Positions 48,568 to 58,300 of a DNA stretch of 64,000 nt are shown here, one piece after another. The first letter of the stretch is position 1. Each line of letters starts with the position of its first letter. Made by a program: the position numbers and the translations under genes. The notes below the pieces were generated by a model. The model did no database searches. It saw only the letters and a list, made by a program, of their open reading frames with translations, and was not told the DNA's origin. Source of the stretch: Cyanophora paradoxa (lineage: Eukaryota; Glaucocystophyceae; Cyanophorales; Cyanophoraceae); assembly GCA_004431415.1 (NCBI GenBank), contig QPMI01000459.1, positions 121,963 through 185,962 on the forward strand, read 5' to 3'.

Positions 48568-50968
48568 CTCCGCGTCCGAGGGAGCCTCGCGCTCCTCGAC
48601 AGCGGGCGCCGGGCCCGGCTCTCGTCGTTTCGGGGGCGGCGAGACCGACTCTGGCGCGGGAGGCGCGAAGCGCTCTGGGCGGCCCGCGCTCGCTTGCGCG
48701 TGGCGGCGTCAGTAGCCGAGGCGGAGGCCTTGGCCTCAGCGAACCCAGCCGACGCAGCAAGCTTGGCGAGCTCGCGGGGCAGGCGTCGCGGCGCGCGCTC
48801 TGGCGGCGGGGGCTCGGCGTCGGAATCGGTTTCCGCAGCACCGCCAGCCTCACCCTCAGGCTCGGGCGCGGGCGCTTCAGGGGCGCCGGCGTCGGGCTCG
48901 GCCTCAGGAGCACTGGCTGGCACAGGGGGCCGCGACTCCTCCTCTGCATAAGAGGAGCGGCCCGGCGGGGAAGAGGGGGCGCTCGCAGGCGCCGCCCGGG
49001 GCGCTCGGCGTCTAGCGGCTCGGCCACCCTCGGCTGGGGCTTCCGCGCGGAAGCCGGCGGAGTTGGCGAGCTGGCGCAGGGCCCGCTCGGTCGGGCCCAG
49101 CTGCATCCTAAAGATGCCCAGCGGGACGTCGGGATCCTCAGGCTCAGCCCCTACAGCATGTTGCGGGATGCCGAAGCCTTCGGCGCCCTTGTAGGCCGCG
49201 GGCTTGGACGAGGAACCGTCTGCACCGCCTGGCTGCCAGACGGGGTGGTCCTTAGGGAGACGCGAGCACGCGTCGGGACCCCCGTTCTGCTTGCCAGGGC
49301 GGTAGACGATCTCAAAGTCGTAGGCCTGCAAGAGCAGGGACCAGCGACCGAGGCGGCCCGTCGTCGGGTCCAGCGTCTTCAGCCACTGGAGGGCGTGGTG
49401 GTCGGTCCGCACCAGGAACTGGGGCCGCCCAGCAGATAGTGGCGCCAATACTTAATGGCCCAGACTACTGCGAGGCACTCCAGCTCCGTAGCGGAGTAGT
49501 TCATCTCGGCCGGCAGCAGCGTGCGGCTGATGAACGCGAGCGGCCGCTCGACGCCTTTGTCGTCGGCCTGGCTCAGAATTGCGCCGATAGCGTAGGTGCT
49601 GGCGTCCGTCTGGAGAATGAAGGGCTTCGAGAAGTCCGGGAACCGCAATATAATATCGCGGCCCAGGAGTTCTTTCAGCTCCTTAAAGGCGCGGTCGGCG
49701 GGGCCGTCCTCTGGCCAACTCCAGACGGCGTCCTTCAATAGAAGGCGCTGCATGGCGTGCACCACTTTGGAGAAGTTCTCGACAAAGCGGCGGTAGTAGC
49801 CGGCGAGGCCGAGGAACGAGCGGAGCTCGTCCGCGTTCTTCGGCGTCTGCCAGTCCGTGATCACCTTGGTCTTCGCAGGGTCCTGGCGGATCCCTTCGGC
49901 GGAGATGCGGTGGCCGAGAAGGTCGATTTCAGGCACGCAGAAGCGGCACTTCGACGGCTTCAGGCGCAGGTTCGCCTTAGAGATCGTCTCGAAGAGCGCC
50001 TTCAAGTCTAGAAGGTGCTGATCGATGGACGGTGAGAAGACCGTGATATCGTCGATGTACGCGACGACGCAGGTGGTCAGCAAGGGGCCCAGGATCGCAG
50101 TGATCGCGCGGGAGAATGCCGCGGGCCCGTTCGTGACCCCAAACGGCGTAACCTTCCACTGAAAGTGACCCCAGGGGACCACAAATGCAGTGTAGGCTCG
50201 GGAGCCGGGGTGCAGAGGCAGCTGCCAGAAGCCGGCAGTCGCGTCAGCAGTCGAGAAGACCATCGAGCCGCGGAGGCGCTCGAGCTGGTCGTCTATGCGG
50301 GGTAGGGGAAACACGTCCCGCTCGGTGATCTGATTCAGCCTCCGATAGTCGACACAGAAACGCCAAGTGCCGTCCTTTTTGGGGGCCAGCACTACCGGCG
50401 AGCCATATGCCGCTTGGGAGGGCTCGATCAGCCCAAGCTCAAGGAGTTTCTGAATTTCCTTGCGGGCGTGTTCCTCGGCGTGCGGGTTCATACGCCGCGG
50501 AGGCGTGAACACCGGAAGGCGAGTCGTGAGTTTGATCACGTGCTCGTAATAGAGCAGGTTGCTGGTGCCCTCTTTGGCCTCGACCTTGTCTGCGAAGACA
50601 TCCTTGTAGCGCCGCAGGAGCGCGTGAAGTTCGGCTTTCTGCGCCGTCGTGATTGACGGGTGAGAGCCGAGCTCAGGAATCTTCTTCAGCAGCTCTTGCC
50701 ACTCCTCCTCTGCATTAGGCACCGGCCGCGGTGCCTCAGCGGGCTTCGCGTCGGGTGCTGCAGTCGTAGGGGGTGGGGCATCGGGCCGGGCCGAAAGCGA
50801 GGCTGTGACCACACTCTGGGGTGGGGCCTCGGCGTCGGCGACCGGTGCGGCCTTGCGGACCGTAACGTCGCCGCGCATGGCGCGGACTGCATCGAGCAAG
50901 TCGCGCTCCGCTTTTTCGGAGAGACCGGGGAAGGTCGAGCGCAGGGTGGCGTCTCTGGGGACGGACAC
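48519..50968 (-). CDS. LTR element: reverse transcriptase and RNase H
   Basis: Frame 49,379-50,968 carries RT: FCVDYRRLNQITERDVFPLP, FSTADATAGFWQLPL (first Asp, in a variant of the usual FSTLDL), TPFGVTNGPAAFSR, and VAYIDDITVFS (YIDD, about 50,048-50,059), then LGHRISAEGI. RNase H starts with LQTDASTYAIGAILSQ (Asp) and YSATELECLAVVWAIKYW (Glu). It finishes in the next frame (48,519-49,448) with VRTDHHALQWL (Asp) and NGGPDACSRLP (Asp). At the junction near 49,430 one extra C in a C run would restore the frame. The rest of the second frame is an Ala/Pro/Glu-rich spacer leading to integrase. Confidence 0.93.
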
Positions 50969-51146
50969 TGCCTCGACTGCGGCGACGAACTCGTCGACCG
51001 AGGGCCTGTGATCGGGGCCGGCGTTGGGGACGCGCTTCGTGACGACGTGCTCATAGCATCGTCGTCGAGGCTAATGATGCTCATAGCATCAAGGTCCTGC
51101 AACGGCCGGTCGGCTGTGTCGAAGGGCAGCTCGCCAAACGTGACGA

Positions 51147-52129
51147 CTATATCGTCGACGTCGTAGGGCGGTGCGCGGGTGGGTCGGCGGGCTCAGCAGG
51201 CGCTGCGCTAGACAGAGCGCGCTGCTTTTCCGCCTCATCTACGACAGAACGTAGGGTGGAGATTATTTTCTCAACGTCTTTGGCGGGCTCATATGCCGCG
51301 CCAAGCATGCGTGCTTTTCTATTAAAGTGGCGGAGTCCAGTGCGGCGTTTGGCAGGCACGATTCGCAGCCGGCGAATCAAGAGGTCTGTCAATGCACTCG
51401 CACTACAAGGCATTTGCTCAGGTTCGTACTCAAAATCACCAGGCGGTAGGGCGACCGCCGAAGCGACCGCTACTACCGATCCTAGCGGCAGGGTTACCGG
51501 CTGCCGGCCAGGATTGCACAACCGCACGTGAAACATTTTGTCTCCCGGGTGATTATGCAGCTGGTAAGGGCAGAGTACGCCCAAGGCTTGCGGGGACTCC
51601 GGCGACGGCTCGACGTAGAGGTGCGGCAACTCACGCGTTGCCGGGCCCTGCCCATTGAGCGTGCATGGGACGAGGGCCTCTCCGACGGGGAGCTTTACTG
51701 GTCCCAGGACTCGGACCAGGATCCCAAGCTGGTCCGGAGCCGAAAAGGGACGACGACTTCGCGGTGCAGGTGGTCACGGGCCCGGAGGCACCACCCGGAC
51801 AGCGTCGTGTCGATCTGGCCGTGGACGGCCTGGATCGCGTCCAGGCCGAGCAGAATGTCCGGCTCAACGCCCATGGCGCCGCGCGGGACGACGAAGACGC
51901 GGCGGCAGAAGCGGAGCGAGCCCAGAACGAAGACTACGTCGGCGCGGCGACAACGAATTTTGTCCCGGTCCATGAAACCGCGGACTATCGTGTGGCCCTC
52001 GACGTAATTGACTTCGTCGGGCGGCAGGCGGTCGAGGACTTCCTGGGGAACTACAGTTCCCTGGGCGCCCGTGTCGACAACAATGCGAGCGGGCCGTTCA
52101 GCGCCGGAGCGGCCGTTCGGCAGGCGCAT
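51147..52129 (-). CDS. LTR element: aspartic protease and linker
   Basis: Frame 51,695-52,129 holds a retropepsin: RIVVDTGAQGTVV has the catalytic D-T-G (about 52,069-52,090), and PDILLGLDAI gives the conserved I-L-G block near the end. The next frame (51,147-51,629) has VRLCNPGRQPVTLPLGSVV, typical of the protease-RT linker of Ty3-like elements. The step between the two frames is in the one-missing-base direction. The enzyme would cleave the Gag-Pol precursor. Confidence 0.85.
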
Positions 52130-53585
52130 AGCAATGCTGCCGTGAATGTGCAGTGTCTTTGGCCGGAAGAATTCCAGGCCCGGTCGCGCGGGAAGCTAGG
52201 TCGGGCGCGGCGGACGTGGAATTCTGGTTCCGGCGGCGCGGGTGGACCCGACAGGTCCGTTGCGCTTGCGGTTGGGGATGGGGGCCGGGACTGGCGAGCC
52301 GCGGCTCGCTCGGCGACTCGGCGCTGCTCTGCCTGGTCGGCCAACGGCGAGGGCTTGGTCCGCTTGCGCGGGCCCGGGCCGTGGCGGTTGGCGTAGAGCA
52401 ACTCGTCGCTGGGCGGGTCATAGCCGGCGCGCGTTCCCAGCGGCGTCTCCTCTGCCGGGCGGGGCACGGCGAGGGACGGGCGGTTTTTGGAGCCCAGGGC
52501 GTGGCCCGCGGGCATGAGAGCTTCCTCGTCGGAGGTCAGGCCCTCGGGGTAAATGATCGCGGCGGCCTCGAGCGCGTTCTGCGGGGCGAACGCCGCTGTC
52601 GGCGCTGAACCCGAGAACCACGCGCGAGTCGGCCGTGGCGGGGCCTTGTAGCCCGTTTTGCGCATCGAGATGCCGTAGCGGTCCATGATCGCCTGATGCA
52701 CCGCGCGTAAGGCGGGCTCCAGGGTCTTTGGATCGACCTGCAGCATTTGCGCGGGGTTCGACAGCCAGTTGAAGACCAGCACGGTCGAGCGCGGCCCGAG
52801 CTTGTGCAGCAGGCGGCGGGCCCAGGCCGGCGCAGGCTCGCGGCTCTTTGGTGGGGCCGGGCGGGCGGCGCGGCTGGCGCCGGCGGCGCGACTGTTTGAG
52901 CGGGCGGCTCGTGGACGACCGTCTGGACGCGGCGGATCGAGATGTACTTCTCGTCCGCCGGCACCGGCACAGCGGCCCGGACCGACGCCGGCGTATGCAA
53001 GTGGGCGGGAAGGTCACAGGGCGCGCGGGCCTCGTGCCCGCGGGGTGACGACGCTTCTGCGACGGTGTATACCGCGAAGAAGGGCTTTGGGTTGGCTTTT
53101 GCCGCGGCCTGCATTGCCACGCGAGCCTCGTGCTGGCGCTCGCGCTCAAGCAAGGCTCGCCAGTCTTTGGTGCGATCGAGCGTGGCCCGCAGAGCCTCGA
53201 GATCGGCACGGGGCCCGTCTGGGAGGAGCGAGATCATCATGCCCGTCTCCCCAGCGGAGAGGCTGATCTGCATATCGATGCCGGCCCGGAGGGCGCGGCA
53301 GACGTCTTCCAGGGCCCGCCGAGCGGCCTGCTTTGCCTGGGCGAAGGCTTCGTCTGAGACCTTCTGAGCGCCGCCGGGCTTGGCGCGCGTCTCGGCGTGG
53401 CTAGCGGCGGTGCGGATCTGGCGCTCGACTGTTTGAAGCCAAAGCCCCAATTCCGTGACCCCTTGGCCCCGGATCTTCACGTCGCGGCAGCTCGAGCACT
53501 CGCGCACAAACTGCAGGAGGCCCCCTGCTGGGACGTCAGCCTGGGGGTTGAAAGTCGTGGCGGCGGAGGCGCGCGGCGCGGCCAC
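52051..53585 (-). CDS. LTR element: pre-protease region, unassigned
   Basis: Two frames (52,536-53,585 and 52,051-52,782) link the RS-rich part to protease. The first contains FVRECSSCRDVKIRGQG with paired Cys, then long helical segments (VSDEAFAQAKQAARRALEDV, a block up to LLERERQHEARVAMQAAAK) suggestive of a coiled or Gag-like helical domain. The second has VFNWLSNPAQMLQVDPKTL and LEPALRAVHQAIMDRYGIS before a Pro-rich linker. I recognise no family. Position and helical content fit a capsid or spacer domain, which is inference only. Confidence 0.6.
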
Positions 53586-55302
53586 TGAGGCGCGCGGCTG
53601 CTCCGGCGTCGACTGGTCTGCGCGCGGCGGCTCGGCCTGGCTCGCACGCGATGACCGCTCCTGGGCCTGAGAGATGGAGGCGCGACCCTCCGCAGGCTTG
53701 GACGGCGCCGCCGACTGCGGACCGGCCTCGCTCTGCCCTCAGGCCCTCTAGAAAGGGCTGCTGGCGCTCGTTGCGTCCGCCCGTCGGCGGCTGCCCACCC
53801 GATGGTGGCGCGGCGGCGCGGGCCGAGGACGACGCGGACTGAGCGTCCATCTGGTTCTGGAGCTTGATCAGGACCAGCGCGGTGGCCTGCTCAGCTCGCG
53901 CGGACGCCGAGAGCGAGTCTGGCATCTCAGCGTACTGCGCCTTCCAGACCATGTCGAAGAGCTCGCGCAATGTGGGCGGGCAGCCTCGCAGGCGGGCGTC
54001 GTTCTCGTGCCGCTTGTACGCAGCGTCTACGGCGCCGCGCGGCGGGTCCGGCGGGCGGCGAGAGGACTGGCTGCTGCGAGGGCTGCGGCGGTCTCGCGGC
54101 GAGGCGCGGTCGCGCGAGCCCTTCTTCGAGCTTTTGCGCCGCTTATCGTCATGGCGGGGGCTCCGGCTCGGGCTCCGATCGCGCGAGCGCGAGCGGGAGC
54201 TAGAGCGGGACGGTGTTCGGCTCCGGCGGCGTTCCCGCGAGCCTCGGCGAGGGCTCCGCCTGTCGCGAGTGTCGCGAGCCGTGGACCGTCGGCTCGGCGG
54301 GCTGCGGTCGCGGCGCGGCGGCGAGCGATCACGGCGGTCCGGGGAGCGGCGGCGGGAGGCCTCGCGGTCCCGGCGGTCCGGCGAAGGGCGTCGGGAGCCC
54401 TCGCGATCGCGGCGTTCCAACGAACGGCGGGACGGCGGCGGCGCCCGGGATTGCCGGTGGGGCTCCGGGGAGCGCTCGCGGCGCGTGGAGGGGCCCCGCG
54501 TCTCGCGCCTGTCTGGGGTGCGAGAGCGGCGACTGGACGGGGCTCGGCGCGGCTCGGGTGTGCGCGAGCGGCGCTGAGACGAGGCCCGCTCAGGGGTCCG
54601 GCGGGCCTGCGACGCGCGACTGGCCGTGTCGTCCCTGCGGCTCGAGCTTGCCTCAGCCTGGCGGCTCGAGCTGGGCGGCGGCATCAAGGTCCGGGAGGGA
54701 GTCTCAGCCGGCGGGGCTTGGTCTGGCGGAGCGCTCTCGGCGATCCGCTCGACCTTCACCTTCCCGTCCGAGACGGTTACGCGCATGGTCTTGGGGTCAT
54801 ACCCCTGCTGCCGCGCGAGGAACGCATCCAGCCCGAACGGGTCGTTCGGGTCGACAGCGGGTTGTGCGGGTTGCGCCTGGCCACCGCCGCGGTCGCCGCC
54901 ACGGTCACGGTGGCCTCGGCCGTCGCGACCGCGGTGCCGGCCGCCCCGCTGGTGACCCTGCCCGCGGCCGCCTCGGCCAACGGCCTGGCCCGCGTTGCGC
55001 CGGGGCCGCGCCTGCTGCGGCGCCGTCGGCGGCGCGGCGGTCTGCGCAGCGGCCTGCGCCGGCGCGGGCGCCGACGGGGTGGCGGATGGCGCCGCCTCGG
55101 CGGGGTCGTCCGCGAGCCCGCCGACGATGGTTGAGGGCGGCTGGAACCGCACGCCCGCCCACGTCGCGCGGACCGCTCCTTCGTAGATCGGCTGGTACGG
55201 CGTGCGAACCAGAAGGCTTTCGGCCTCCTTATCGACAGCCGCCGTCGCAGTCAGGCTGCGCCGGCCGAGGGCGCGGCGCCCTTGTTCTGGACCGCGTCCC
55301 AC
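53536..55302 (-). CDS. LTR element: RGG-box and Arg/Ser-rich region
   Basis: A 588-codon frame. After about 110 residues that continue the upstream unassigned protein, an RGG-type stretch appears (RGGRGQGHQRGGRHRGRDGR, about 54,890-54,990). A ~200-residue Arg/Ser/Pro-rich region follows (RRSRTPSRSSSRSRSRDRSP, about 54,060-54,600), and then a short helical segment (TLRELFDMVWKAQYAEMPDS). RGG and RS regions bind RNA, and RS repeats are phosphorylated by SR-protein kinases in cellular splicing factors. In this element they likely package or traffic the genomic RNA, which is inference. The plus-strand frames opposite (for example 54,213-55,661) are shadows caused by the repetitive codons. Confidence 0.8.
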   Translation of the reverse strand: MGRGPEQGRRALGRRSLTATAAVDKEAESLLVRTPYQPIYEGAVRATWAGVRFQPPSTIVGGLADDPAEAAPSATPSAPAPAQAAAQTAAPPTAPQQARPRRNAGQAVGRGGRGQGHQRGGRHRGRDGRGHRDRGGDRGGGQAQPAQPAVDPNDPFGLDAFLARQQGYDPKTMRVTVSDGKVKVERIAESAPPDQAPPAETPSRTLMPPPSSSRQAEASSSRRDDTASRASQARRTPERASSQRRSRTPEPRRAPSSRRSRTPDRRETRGPSTRRERSPEPHRQSRAPPPSRRSLERRDREGSRRPSPDRRDREASRRRSPDRRDRSPPRRDRSPPSRRSTARDTRDRRSPRRGSRERRRSRTPSRSSSRSRSRDRSPSRSPRHDDKRRKSSKKGSRDRASPRDRRSPRSSQSSRRPPDPPRGAVDAAYKRHENDARLRGCPPTLRELFDMVWKAQYAEMPDSLSASARAEQATALVLIKLQNQMDAQSASSSARAAAPPSGGQPPTGGRNERQQPFLEGLRAERGRSAVGGAVQACGGSRLHLSGPGAVIACEPGRAAARRPVDAGAAARLSGRAARLRRHDFQPPG

Positions 55303-58300
55303 ATCAGCGCCGGGCGCAGAGCCTCAACGTCCCAGTCGGGGAGCACGGGGTCGTCCGTCTCCCAGTCGATCGGGCGCGCGAGGCGGATCGCGACATTCAG
55401 ATCGGCGTAGAGCGAACGGAGCATCGTCTCGAACTGAGGCCGCAGGGGTATAGCCTCATCGGTAAAGATGAGCCCCAGCGGGAAGTTCCCGGGACAGTTC
55501 TCCAGCTCCTCGGCGGCGCGGGCGGCCTCAAGGTGGCGCTGTATCCACTCTTGCCCCGGCGCCAAGGTCATCGCCGGCGGGCCACGCGTCCTCGGCGCCG
55601 GCCATCGGGGGCGAGCCGAGCTCAAGACGCTGGTACCCGAGACCGTGCGGCATGTTTGTGAGGTACGCGCGGATGCCGTCCGCCAGCGCGCGGGCATCCG
55701 AGTCGGCGCACTCATCCCTCGTCATAGTGCGCAAGAGGGCCTGAAGACCTCGGCCACGTTCTGGGGCATGGCGGCGTTCAGGGGCGCACAGTTGTCCACC
55801 CGCTGCGCGAGCAGCGGGATGCGGGGATACTGGAAGCCCTGCAGCATCGCGAGCAGGATCCGCCCACAGATCGCCGCACGACCCTCGTGGTCCGGCACGA
55901 CCGCATTGTTCGGGCCAAACTTCCACGCAAGCGTGGGATGACCGTCCGGGTACGTCGGCCTCGCGTCCGCGTCGAAGACCTTCTTGCCCTGAGGCAAGAC
56001 GTCGGACCCGCGGTCCGGCTTGGCCGTCGGCTTAGTCAGGAAGGCCTCGTGAATGAACACCATCAGACCGTCCGGCACCACGCAGCGGAACGAGTTCAAC
56101 ACCTTGTTGAAGTCATCCATGTGATCGGCGACCGCCCGAGCGATCTCGGGGACGTAGTCAGCCGGGCGTTCCGACTCGACGTCCATGGCCGCAGCCGACA
56201 GAAAGTCATCAGCCAGTGCTGGCTGCGGAGGTGCTTGCCCGGCGCGTGACGCTGGAAGAAGCGCGCGTGCCAGGCCAGCGTAAAACCGATGGCCGTCGCG
56301 AGGATTTCCTCTTCCGCCGGGATCGGCGCCCAAGGGCACGTCCCGGAGGTGAGTTCGGGAAAGGCGGCAGCTCGTAACCGAACGCGGTGACGAGCCGCGG
56401 GTTCGCGTGGCTCTTCTTGGGCTGGCTCGCAAGCTGGGCGACCGTCACTGCGAGCCACAGCTTCTTGTTCTCGCGCTGGTGCGGCGCGCCCCCTGCGACG
56501 TCCTTGTCGCAGGCAGCGTTCGGCGCGGGCGTGGCCGTGCCTGCCACGAGGCGGGGCGCGTAGATGCGCCGCGTCTGCAGGCGACCCTCAACGTTCTCGA
56601 CGCGCTTGTCGGCGAGCGGGCGCAGCAGGGCCAGCACGGCGACGTCGCGCGCGAAGCGGGTCGCGAACGGCGTCCTGGCGTCCTCCTCGTTCGGGTCGGC
56701 GATGTTACCGCCAAGACTGAGGTGTGCAGGGTGGGGCGCTCGGGGTGCGGCATGTACGGCGGCGGGGCGTTCCGCGCGCCGCCGCCTTCGTGGAAGAAGG
56801 CGGTATACAGCACCCGCGAGACCTGGCCCAGGGTCGAACACACGGGTGCGTGGGCTGTGCCCTCGTGCGTGAGATCCCAGGCGCCCGTGTACGTCGGGAC
56901 GGCAGACTGTGCGGTACGGGTCCCGACCGCGAGGTACTGCACGATATCCAAGCTGACGCCGCAGGCGGCGTGCGGGAATGCAAGCCCCTGCAGGTCGAAG
57001 AGCTCCGGATCCTCGTCGAACGGCCGCTGAGGCGGGCCTACGAGCGAGAACCAGTTCACTATGCCGCGCGCGGCGGGGCCGACGCGCTTGAGCATAGTTG
57101 AGCACAGCTCGCCCATGTGCTGGTCCTGCAGCGTGAGCACGTCGACGTTGTACTCGTCAACGTCGCCGGCGTGCTGCCAGCGCAAGGGTAGCTGATCGCG
57201 GGCAGCGTTGCCCATTCAGTGAACCCTGGCTCATAGCATTCCAGGGGCCGGAAAAACGCGTGTTTCCGGTCCATGTACTCGCGCAAGAGCTTGTGATCGT
57301 TGGCGTACGTCGGGTCCGCCAACGAGAACAGCGGCCGCGGCTGCCAGTCCTTGTGCGGCTCGAACGGCCTGTGCGCCGCCGCAGGGATGGCAGCCGGCGC
57401 CTCTTCCTTCTCGCCCTCTTCCTCTTCGCTCTCGACATGGTCAATGTCGAGCGGCTCGAGGCGGGGCTCAGGCTCATCGGCGATGTAGGTGCCCACAAGC
57501 GCATCGTCGAACGTGAACGACTGCCGTGCAGCGTGACGCTCGAGGGCATGCAAGACCTTCTCCTGGAAGGCCGCGCGCTGGGCGGTCAGGGCCAAGCCCT
57601 GTGCGGGTCGCTCTCGGCGGCTTCCTCCTGCGCGCGCGTCCCTAGCTGCAGGTGGCGGCGCAGCCAGCGAACCCCGTACGGGAACTCCAGGCCGGCGCGT
57701 TCCGCGGAGGGAACGGTGGTCCCAACCGCCTCGGCGCGGAACATGGTGTGAGCACGCAAGAGGTACTGGGCCCACTGCGGCGGGATGACGGCCGCGCTCG
57801 GGTTGAAGCGGCCCCCGTGCGTCCACCGCGGCAGGCGCGTGGCAGGGATCGTCCAACGCAGAGTCAGGAAGTGCTCCAACTGCTGCTCCGTCCACTCATG
57901 CAGGTGGAACGGGAGATCGTGGGAGTGGGGCGTGACGGGGCCACGGAGCCCCAGCGCGATCATGAAGAGCTCGAACGCGGCCGCGTTGAGCCGCGCGAGG
58001 CGAACGGTGCGATCGGCTCTGAGCGCGACGCGGCCCTCCGGCGGCTCCTCGTGCGGCACGGGCGGCCCATCCAGGCGGTTCTGGATTGGCGTGCTCCTCT
58101 CGCTGGCGAGAAACGCCTTGAGGTGCGGGACCCGCAGGTCCTCGAACGTGCCCTTCAGTGCGTCGAAGGGGATGCTCCAGCGGTGGGCGAGATCAGACCG
58201 GGCCGTCATGGGCCACTCGGTGATCTGTTTCCCCTCACAGAGCCGAGGCGGGCACCCCGGCACTGCGAGGACGCCGCTCATCACGCCCATAGCCTCGTAC

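Noticed and set aside
53700-55661. Long plus-strand ORFs (482 and 375 codons) opposite the RS/RGG region
   Set aside because: They are antisense shadows of Arg/Ser and Gly/Arg codons in the minus-strand coding region.
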